This document shows positions 1 through 5,212 of a stretch of 7,155 bases of DNA, in pieces; within the stretch, counting starts at the first letter, position 1, and each line of letters starts with the position of its first letter. Source of the DNA: Paracoccaceae bacterium (lineage in GTDB: Bacteria > Pseudomonadota > Alphaproteobacteria > Rhodobacterales > Rhodobacteraceae); NCBI GenBank assembly GCA_002401945.1, contig NVUP01000007.1, positions 23,724-30,878 on the forward strand. The letters run 5' to 3'. Position numbers and translations under genes: made by a program. The notes under the pieces are model-generated. The model saw only the letters and a list, made by a program, of their open reading frames with translations. It did not search any database and was not told where the DNA came from.

Positions 1-360
1 CTCGACACCCACGGCCGCCCCAACAGCTTTGCTGATCTTAGCACGCATGATTTTGTCAGCTTTGGCGAGTCGGATCAGATGATGGAGTTTTTCACCCCGA
101 TGGGCATTCACTTAGGCGCCGACAATTTCCGCATCGGATCACAAAGTGGCGTGGTGGCCTGGGAATATGTCTGTCAGGGATTTGGCATTGCACCGATGTC
201 AGATCAGGTGGCGGCACAAAACCCTCGGGTAGAACGGGTTTTGCCGGACATGGAGCCCATTGTGTTTCCACTGTGGCTGACCACCCACCGCGAGCTGCAC
301 ACCAGTCGCCGTATTCGGCTGGTCTATGATCTGTTGGCTGATTTTCTGTCAAAGGGATGA
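1..360 (+). CDS. LysR-family transcriptional regulator, C-terminal part (5' truncated by window)
   Basis: The reading frame is open from base 1 to a TGA at 358-360 and gives the last 119 residues of a protein; the start and the DNA-binding helix-turn-helix lie outside the window. The visible part matches the second half of a LysR-type effector-binding (periplasmic-binding-protein-like) domain: a segment around GSQSGVVAWEYVCQGFGIAPMS, where family members carry the 'v..G.Gia.lp' pattern, followed by RVERVLPDMEPIVFPLWLTTH and the closing helix around RRIRLVYDLLADFL. Such proteins bind a small-molecule inducer and control a nearby, often divergent, promoter. The target and ligand cannot be inferred because the upstream neighbour is not visible. 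The gene converges on pheT with about 150 bp between the stops. Family assignment is good; specific function is unknown. Confidence 0.85.
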   Translation, partial: LDTHGRPNSFADLSTHDFVSFGESDQMMEFFTPMGIHLGADNFRIGSQSGVVAWEYVCQGFGIAPMSDQVAAQNPRVERVLPDMEPIVFPLWLTTHRELHTSRRIRLVYDLLADFLSKG

Positions 361-392
361 AACCCGAAACCCCGACCGGGGCGTCAGGGTTT
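360..392 (+). terminator. Imperfect hairpin after the LysR gene, possible terminator
   Basis: Directly after the LysR stop codon, AAACCC (360-365) can pair with GGGTTT (387-392), and CCCC (370-373) with GGGG (378-381) around a GACC loop, separated by a small internal loop. The stem ends in three T but has no longer T-tract, so it is only a weak candidate for an intrinsic terminator. It may instead act as a 3'-end stabilising hairpin for the LysR message. Confidence 0.35.
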
Positions 393-435
393 GATCTCGG
401 CATTCTGTACCTTCGGGACGTGGTGCGTAGCAGCA

Positions 436-499
436 CGGCCCGCGCCTGACCTTCCCCCGGGAAGGCGCTTTGCACCTCCCCAAGGTCAGGCGCGGCCCT
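436..499 (-). repeat. Palindromic intergenic repeat, copy A
   Basis: A 64-bp GC-rich imperfect palindrome beginning 12 bp past the pheT stop. It is the reverse complement of copy B at 3740-3803, with 63 of 64 positions identical (the difference is at 439) and bases 440-499 fully identical. Outer arms CCGCGCCTGACCTT (440-453) and AAGGTCAGGCGCGG (482-495) pair perfectly over 14 bp; one mismatch and two more pairs lie outside. Read on the minus strand, the core forms a second 10-bp stem (459-468 with 472-481) with an AAA loop. That core carries two G-U pairs on the minus strand, which become A-C mismatches on the plus strand. It lies in the 3' untranslated part of the pheT transcript. It resembles REP/BIME-type or MITE-like intergenic repeats in form, but I recognise no named family. 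Confidence 0.85.
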
Positions 500-511
500 T
501 AGCGTATCAAT

Positions 512-2908
512 TCAGCCGCGCAAAACACCGCCAGTGGCCTTGGTCACCTTGGCCACGATTTTCTCGCTCACCGCCTCGATGTCCTTTTCCTTCAACGTCT
601 TATCCGTCGGCTGTAGACGCACGGTGATGGCCAGAGATTTCTTGCCCTCGCCCAGGCTGCCACCGATGAATTCGTCAAACACCCGGACCTCTTTGATCAG
701 CGCCTTGTCAGCACCACCCGCCGCATTGACCAGGGTCAGCGCCTCGACGCTGTCATCCACCACAAAGGCAAAATCCCGTTCAACCGCCTGCAGGTCGCTC
801 TGCTTCAAAGCCCCGCGTGAGGCGCCGGTTTTACGCGGCATCGGGATTTCATCGGGCCAGATGGTGAACGCCATTGCAGCACCTTTGATGCCCATCTCAG
901 ACAGCACCTTAGGGTGCAGTTCGCCAAAGATACCCATGACTTTCTTCGGGCCCAGACAGATCTTGCCGTGCCGCCCCGGATGCCACCACCCCTGCGCGCC
1001 GCGCAGGATCTGCACCTTGGCGGGGGCCCCAATGGCCGCCAGAACCGATTCAATATCCGCCTTGGCGTCGAACACATCGACAGACCGGGATTCACCATGC
1101 ACATCCTTGGGACCATTGCGCCCCACCAGCAGGCCGGTAATCAGATTGTGCTGCTCGCCCGGCTCGCCACCGTGAAAGGCAGGGCCAACTTCAAACAGCG
1201 CCAGATCCATATAGCCACGGGCCTGATTGCGCGCGGCCGCCTGCAACAGGCCGGGCAACAACGCCGGACGCAGATGCGACATCTCGGAGGAGATCGGATT
1301 GGCCAACATGGTGGCATCGGTGCCACCGCCAAACAGTGCCGCCGAGGGCTGGTCGATGAAAGTATAGCTAACGACTTCATTGTAGCCCAGCGCCGCACAG
1401 GTGCGCCGCGCCATCTGCTGGCGGCGCTGCTGCGGCGTCATCACCGGCTTGGGGATACCATCACTCAGCCGCTTCAGCGGTTTGCCCTGCAATTTGGTCA
1501 GCGAAGCGATCCGGGCCACTTCCTCGACCAGATCAGCCTCACCCTGCACATCAGGGCGCCAGCTGGGCACATGTGCCTGATTGCCCTCCAGCCGAAAGCC
1601 AAGATGAGTCAGCGTCTGGCGCTGCACGGCCTCGGGGATATCCATGCCCACCAGCGACTGCACCCGCGCGGCGTCCAGTTTGTAGGCCCGTGCATGGTTC
1701 GGCGCTTGACCGGCAATCACCACATCCGACGCTTCACCGCCACAAAGATCCAGGATCATCTGTGTCGCCAGTTCCAGCCCCTCAAGGGTGAACTCTGGAT
1801 CCACACCCCGTTCAAAGCGATAACGCGCGTCGGAATTGATTTTCAGCGCACGACCCGTCAGAGCGATCTGGATGTGATCCCAAAAAGCGCTCTCCAGGAA
1901 CACATTGACGGTGGTCTCGGTCACACCAGTGGTCAGACCACCCATGATGCCAGCAATGCTCTGCGCGCCACTGTCATCGGAAATCACCATCTGGCCAGCG
2001 GCCAGGGTGTATTCCTTATCATCCAGCGCCATCAGCACTTCGCCACCCTTGGCACGATGGACCCGCAGGTCGCCAACAACCTTATCCGCGTCAAACACGT
2101 GCAAAGGCCGGTTCTGGTCATAGGTGAAGAAGTTGGTGATATCGACCAGCTTGGAAATCGGCCGCAGACCAATAGCCGTCAGCCGATCCTGCAACCACTG
2201 CGGGCTGGGGCCGTTTGTCACACCTTTGATCAGCCGCCCGGTGAAATGCGGACAGCCATCCAGCGTGTCCTCGTCGATGCTGACCTTGATCGGGCTGGCA
2301 AAGCGGCCCTCAACCGGAGTGTAATCCTTGGTTTTCAGTGTACCCAAACCGCGCGCCGCCAGATCGCGGGCGATGCCGTGAATACCCAGCGCATCAGGGC
2401 GGTTCGGAGTGATCGCAATCTCGATCACCGTATCCACCTTGGAGGGATCGTTCTTGGCCAGCCAATCAACGAACTTGTCACCCACTTCGCCCGAGGGCAG
2501 CTCGATGATGCCGTCATGCTCGTCCGACAGCTCCAACTCGCGCTCGGAGGCCATCATGCCATAGCTCTCAACGCCACGAATTTTGCCAACGCCAATGGTG
2601 ATATCCAGACCGGGAATATACATGCCCGGCTTGCAGACAACCACGGTAATACCTTCGCGGGCATTCGGCGCACCGCAGATGATCTGCAGCTCACCGTCGT
2701 CGGTGTCGACCTTGCAGATCTTCAGCTTGTCGGCATCCGGGTGTTTCTCGGCCGAAGTGACATAGCCCAGGGTGAAGTCCTTGAGCCGGTCGCCTGGATT
2801 GCTGATTTCCTCAACCTCTAACCCCAGATCGGTCAGAGTCTCGGCAATCTCGTCCACAGATGCATCAGTGTCGAGGTGATCTTTCAGCCAGGAAAGAGTG
2901 AATTTCAT
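512..2908 (-). CDS. pheT: Phenylalanine--tRNA ligase beta subunit (PheT)
   Basis: Full-length 798-residue cytoplasmic beta chain of bacterial phenylalanyl-tRNA synthetase, which with PheS forms the alpha2beta2 enzyme that charges tRNA-Phe. Domains in order: N-terminal helix and EMAP/OB-fold tRNA-binding domain (about 40-150, with HPDADKLKICKVD at 56-68 and SYGMMASERELELSDEHDG at 115-133); B3/B4 editing domain (about 215-390, with PLHVFDADKV at 268-277 and RFERGVDP at 364-371); B5 domain (about 405-475); the core resembling a catalytic domain (about 490-680, with SEMSHLRPALLPGLL at 541-555); and the C-terminal FDX-ACB anticodon-binding domain (about 704-797). Length is normal for the family. 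ATG at 2906-2908 is preceded by AAGGGA (minus strand, 2919-2924) at 10 nt. Unusually, it does not directly follow pheS: 1 kb with an orphan gene intervenes, so it probably has its own promoter, which I could not pinpoint. Confidence 0.98.
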   Translation of the reverse strand: MKFTLSWLKDHLDTDASVDEIAETLTDLGLEVEEISNPGDRLKDFTLGYVTSAEKHPDADKLKICKVDTDDGELQIICGAPNAREGITVVVCKPGMYIPGLDITIGVGKIRGVESYGMMASERELELSDEHDGIIELPSGEVGDKFVDWLAKNDPSKVDTVIEIAITPNRPDALGIHGIARDLAARGLGTLKTKDYTPVEGRFASPIKVSIDEDTLDGCPHFTGRLIKGVTNGPSPQWLQDRLTAIGLRPISKLVDITNFFTYDQNRPLHVFDADKVVGDLRVHRAKGGEVLMALDDKEYTLAAGQMVISDDSGAQSIAGIMGGLTTGVTETTVNVFLESAFWDHIQIALTGRALKINSDARYRFERGVDPEFTLEGLELATQMILDLCGGEASDVVIAGQAPNHARAYKLDAARVQSLVGMDIPEAVQRQTLTHLGFRLEGNQAHVPSWRPDVQGEADLVEEVARIASLTKLQGKPLKRLSDGIPKPVMTPQQRRQQMARRTCAALGYNEVVSYTFIDQPSAALFGGGTDATMLANPISSEMSHLRPALLPGLLQAAARNQARGYMDLALFEVGPAFHGGEPGEQHNLITGLLVGRNGPKDVHGESRSVDVFDAKADIESVLAAIGAPAKVQILRGAQGWWHPGRHGKICLGPKKVMGIFGELHPKVLSEMGIKGAAMAFTIWPDEIPMPRKTGASRGALKQSDLQAVERDFAFVVDDSVEALTLVNAAGGADKALIKEVRVFDEFIGGSLGEGKKSLAITVRLQPTDKTLKEKDIEAVSEKIVAKVTKATGGVLRG

Positions 2909-3036
2909 TGGTCAAGGATCCCTTGGCAAGCCATGCGTGTTACCCGTGAGGCAATGGCAAAGATTAGCCTTGGGTGCAAGACTTGGTGGCGGTTGGGTTC
3001 AAGGATAGCCGGGAGTGCGGCTTAAAAGCTTATTTC

Positions 3037-3054
3037 GTTACCCACTAGGATAAC
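3037..3054 (-). other. Small hairpin between the orphan gene and pheT
   Basis: On the minus strand GTTATCC (3048-3054) pairs with GGGTAAC (3037-3043) around a TAGT loop: seven pairs including one U-G. It sits upstream of pheT and downstream of the orphan membrane-protein gene. No T-tract follows immediately (GAAATAAGCTTTT comes next), so it could be a weak terminator for the upstream gene, part of a pheT leader, or chance. The rest of 2909-3036 shows no gene, and I found no convincing promoter hexamer pair there. Confidence 0.3.
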
Positions 3055-3074
3055 ATCGGGAGAGATAACTACCC

Positions 3075-3179
3075 GAGGCGCGCTCCTGCCCGGGTGGGCG
3101 CAACGCGCCCGCCGAGGTGAAGAGGAACCGTCGCGCCAGTGGCGCGGCGTAAGTCCGATGAACGGCGGGCGCGTGCCTC
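3075..3179 (+). other. GC-rich structured element, candidate three-way-junction RNA
   Basis: A 105-bp very GC-rich block that folds coherently on the plus strand. P1 pairs 3075-3083 with 3171-3179 (nine pairs, one G-U). After a four-base bulge (3084-3087), P1b pairs 3088-3092 with 3166-3170. P2 is a nine-pair hairpin, 3093-3101 with 3105-3113, loop AAC, one U-G. P3 is a nine-pair hairpin, 3129-3137 with 3141-3149, loop AGT, one U-G. The two joining strands (3114-3128 and 3150-3165) are purine-rich. Each of P1, P2 and P3 contains one G-U on the plus strand that would be an A-C mismatch on the minus strand, pointing to plus-strand RNA as the functional form. AATTTTTC follows at 3180. It could be an intergenic repeat, a small RNA or a terminator-like unit; I recognise no named RNA family. 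Confidence 0.55.
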
Positions 3180-3657
3180 AATTTTTCTGACTCAATTTCA
3201 GTTGATTGGTTGCAAAGGATTCCCTGAGTTTCAAAAGAAGATTGTCGAAACAATCCTCTTCTGCTCTCCTCATCTGACCAAACACTTCATCTTCTAACTC
3301 AGTTCTCGCGAAGTACTTAATTGCCATTTCATGTTCAGTGACGAGCGACAGAAATTCTCCCCCTAATAAAAGCCGCAATTTATCGAGCACCAGATAGTAG
3401 TCCCACAATTGGCTCTCGCCATTAATATGCGCGCGCCGAAACTTGTGTACGACATCTATGAGTTCCATAGTAGTAGCGCGCAATTCTCTACTATCGTCAG
3501 CTTGCCTTTCAGTCCTTCGCTTATGAAAATAGACGAACACTGCCCACAATATTGCCACCGATGGAACTAACCGGAGGACTGGTTCAACAATCTCACTTAA
3601 CCATCCGAAATTCCGGCAAATATTCTCGCAAGCAGTCATCACTTCAGCAGAAGCCAT
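3178..3657 (-). CDS. Hypothetical small single-pass membrane protein, AT-rich
   Basis: A 159-residue protein I do not recognise. One clear hydrophobic segment (about residues 23-45, rich in V, L, I, A, W, F) is followed at once by the basic stretch HKRRTERQ. By the positive-inside rule this suggests a short N-terminus outside and a mostly helical C-terminal region of about 110 residues in the cytoplasm, with many charged residues and no recognisable catalytic motif. ATG at 3655-3657 is preceded by GAGGG (minus strand, 3667-3671) at 9 nt, a plausible ribosome-binding site. Its G+C is about 44% by hand count, against about 60% in pheT, and it uses codons such as TTA that are sparse in the neighbours, which suggests acquisition by transfer. 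It sits between pheS and pheT in the same direction. Two bases of its stop codon fall in the GC-rich element at its 3' end, so the C-terminus may be truncated relative to relatives. Confidence 0.7.
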   Translation of the reverse strand: MASAEVMTACENICRNFGWLSEIVEPVLRLVPSVAILWAVFVYFHKRRTERQADDSRELRATTMELIDVVHKFRRAHINGESQLWDYYLVLDKLRLLLGGEFLSLVTEHEMAIKYFARTELEDEVFGQMRRAEEDCFDNLLLKLRESFATNQLKLSQKN

Positions 3658-3694
3658 TCACTCAATCCCTCAAGCCAAATGCAATTTTGAGGAG

Positions 3695-3724
3695 AGCATA
3701 GCGCTCGAACGGGGCGGGAAGCAA
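3695..3724 (-). promoter_or_regulatory. Possible sigma-70-type promoter of the orphan gene
   Basis: On the minus strand, TTGCTT (3719-3724) and TATGCT (3695-3700) are separated by 18 bp, and the -10 box lies about 37 bp upstream of the ATG at 3657. The boxes match the consensus only partly. The placement fits, because the pheS terminator and repeat copy B lie just upstream and would leave the orphan gene needing its own promoter. This is motif reading only. Confidence 0.3.
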
Positions 3725-3739
3725 TCGCAGCTCATACTT

Positions 3740-3803
3740 AGGGCCGCGCCTGACCTTGGGGAGGTGCAAAGCGCCTTCCCGGGGGAAGGTCAGGCGCGGC
3801 CCG
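3740..3803 (+). repeat. Palindromic intergenic repeat, copy B
   Basis: Full copy of the palindromic repeat, in the opposite orientation to copy A. Its outer arms (3741-3757 and 3786-3802) form a perfect 17-bp stem. Inside, GGGGAGGTGC (3758-3767) pairs with GCGCCTTCCC (3771-3780) around AAA, ten pairs including two G-U, leaving GGGGG (3781-3785) unpaired on one side. An alternative local pairing of 3774-3780 with 3783-3789 is also possible but has a very tight loop. The element lies between the pheS terminator and the promoter region of the orphan gene. Short false reading frames that start inside it (peptides beginning MQSAFPGEGQAR) also appear at copy A and are not genes. Confidence 0.85.
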
Positions 3804-3840
3804 GCCTATCGTCCGGGCGAAACAGAACCAATCATTCCAA

Positions 3841-3871
3841 ACGCAAAACGCCCGCCTTTTACAGACGGGCG
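3841..3871 (-). terminator. Rho-independent terminator of pheS
   Basis: On the minus strand, CGCCCGTC (3864-3871) pairs with GGCGGGCG (3849-3856) in eight pairs, including one U-G that would be mismatched on the other strand. TTTT (3845-3848) follows, then GCG and more T. It starts about 37 bp past the pheS stop codon. This is a good intrinsic terminator and implies that pheS transcription usually ends before the orphan gene and pheT. Confidence 0.75.
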
Positions 3872-3907
3872 CAAGGCCGGGCCGGTGCCCTACAAAACAG
3901 GCATAAG

Positions 3908-4981
3908 TTAGCGGCTCAAACCACCATGCAAACTCGGCATATCCAGACACTGGAAGCCATAGTGCCGCAACCAGCGCAGGTCGCTCTCAAAGAAGGCGCG
4001 CAAATCGGGGATGCCGTATTTCAACATCGCCAACCGGTCGATGCCAATACCAAAGGCAAAACCCTGATAGACATCCGGATCAATGCCACCAGCAGCGATC
4101 ACCGATGGGTGAACCATGCCGGACCCGAGGATCTCAAACCAGTCGTCGCCCTCGCCGATCTTCAGCGTGCCGTCTTTCCAGCTACAGCGGATATCCACCT
4201 CGGCCGAGGGCTCGGTAAACGGGAAGTGACTGGCGCGGAAGCGCAGCTCGACGTTATCCACCTCAAAGAACGCCTTCACAAATTCCTCAAGCGTCCATTT
4301 CAGGTTGGCCATCGAAATATCGGTGTCCAGCGCCAGGCCTTCGACCTGGTGGAACATCGGCGTGTGGGTGTGATCATAGTCGGCACGGTACACACCACCC
4401 GGACAGATGATGCGCAGCGGCGCGCCCATCTTCTCCATCGAGCGGATCTGCACCGGTGACGTGTGAGTACGCAGCACATGCGGCGGGCGATCGTCGCCCT
4501 CGGCACGGTGCATATAAAACGTGTCCATCTCGGCCCGCGCCGGGTGGTGGCTGGGGATGTTCAGCGCGTCAAAGTTATACCAGTCGGTATCAATGCGCGG
4601 CCCTTCGGCAACGGAGAAGCCCAGCTCGGCAAAAATCGCCGTCAGCTCTTCGCTGGCCTGACTGACCGGGTGCAATGTGCCAACACGGCGGGCGCGGGTT
4701 GGCAGGGTCACGTCCAGCCATTCGGTGCGCAGCCGCTCGTCCAATGCCTTATCAGCCAGTCCGGATTTCTTGGCAATCAGAGCCGAGTTGATCTCGTTCT
4801 TGAGCGCGTTCAGCGCCGGCCCCGCAACCTGACGCTGTTCAGGCGTCATCTTGCCCAGCTCGCGCATCTTCAGCGCCACTTCACCCTTTTTGCCAACGGC
4901 GGCGACCCGGATGGTCTCCAGTGCCGATTCATCCGCTGCATCAGCGATCTGCCCGAGATATTTTGCCTTAAGATCGTCCAT
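3908..4981 (-). CDS. pheS: Phenylalanine--tRNA ligase alpha subunit (PheS)
   Basis: Full-length 357-residue catalytic alpha chain of phenylalanyl-tRNA synthetase, a cytoplasmic class II aminoacyl-tRNA synthetase that activates phenylalanine with ATP and transfers it to tRNA-Phe together with PheT. The N-terminal 85 or so residues are the helical (coiled-coil) tRNA-contacting domain. The catalytic core follows, with HHPAR at 145-149, [11 protein letters not shown] at 170-180, motif 2 around [20 protein letters not shown] (196-215), GMVHP at 288-292 and motif 3 [10 protein letters not shown] at 311-320. Ala309, in GFAFG, aligns with Ala294 of E. coli PheS in the phenylalanine pocket. The C-terminus runs past the usual [13 protein letters not shown] end by about 15 residues. 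ATG at 4979-4981 has AGAGGA (minus strand, 4987-4992) 5 nt upstream. It is followed by its own terminator and is separated from both rplT and pheT by accessory genes. Confidence 0.98.
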   Translation of the reverse strand: MDDLKAKYLGQIADAADESALETIRVAAVGKKGEVALKMRELGKMTPEQRQVAGPALNALKNEINSALIAKKSGLADKALDERLRTEWLDVTLPTRARRVGTLHPVSQASEELTAIFAELGFSVAEGPRIDTDWYNFDALNIPSHHPARAEMDTFYMHRAEGDDRPPHVLRTHTSPVQIRSMEKMGAPLRIICPGGVYRADYDHTHTPMFHQVEGLALDTDISMANLKWTLEEFVKAFFEVDNVELRFRASHFPFTEPSAEVDIRCSWKDGTLKIGEGDDWFEILGSGMVHPSVIAAGGIDPDVYQGFAFGIGIDRLAMLKYGIPDLRAFFESDLRWLRHYGFQCLDMPSLHGGLSR

Positions 4982-5008
4982 GACGGTCCTCTGAGTTTTG
5001 TTAGGGGT

Positions 5009-5036
5009 CTGCTACCACAGCCCAGAGCGAAAGCAA
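5009..5036 (-). promoter_or_regulatory. Weak candidate promoter of pheS
   Basis: On the minus strand, TTGCTT (5031-5036) and TAGCAG (5009-5014) are 16 bp apart, about 30 bp upstream of the pheS start. The -10 match is poor. pheS must have a promoter somewhere in 4982-5212, because rplT has its own terminator and an opposite-strand gene lies between them; this is the best pair I could see. The rest of this divergent gap is GC-rich. I saw no phenylalanine-rich leader peptide of the E. coli pheST attenuator type. Confidence 0.2.
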
Positions 5037-5212
5037 GAGGTGGGGCGGAATGCCGTTAGTCTATTCACGCAACTGCGGCGCGAATGCCCGGCGATCTAGC
5101 CGGCAGGCAGCAACGTCGCGCCCCGCCTGCACGCGGTTGCCGCACCGCCCCCCGTCAAACCAGAAAATGGCATGATCAAAAAAACGGGCTAAATAGGCTA
5201 ACAATATCAACA

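Noticed and set aside
92..475. Minus-strand frame starting inside repeat copy A and running over the LysR gene end
   Set aside because: Its first residues are just a translation of the repeat, and the rest is antisense to a good LysR domain. The same peptide start appears at copy B, showing that it is repeat-derived.
914..2821. Very long (635-codon) open frame antisense to pheT
   Set aside because: It is a codon-bias shadow of the GC-rich pheT gene. The translated product has no family resemblance, while pheT is unmistakable. Similar antisense frames occur over pheS (3764-4459 and 4463-5059).
3150..3170. Resemblance of the element's CCGATGAACGGCGG region to a 23S rRNA segment or a hammerhead ribozyme core
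   Set aside because: The 23S-like match is short and does not continue, and the hammerhead CUGANGA core and GAAA partner are not present.
3037..3179. Integron attC site behind the orphan gene, making it a gene cassette
   Set aside because: An imperfect palindrome at the gene's 3' end invited the idea, but I found no GTTRRRY/RYYYAAC core pair at the expected ends, and no integrase is visible.
5100..5180. Short minus-strand frame upstream of pheS as a phenylalanine leader peptide for attenuation
   Set aside because: It contains a single Phe codon, has no run of them, and no terminator/antiterminator pair is evident between it and pheS.
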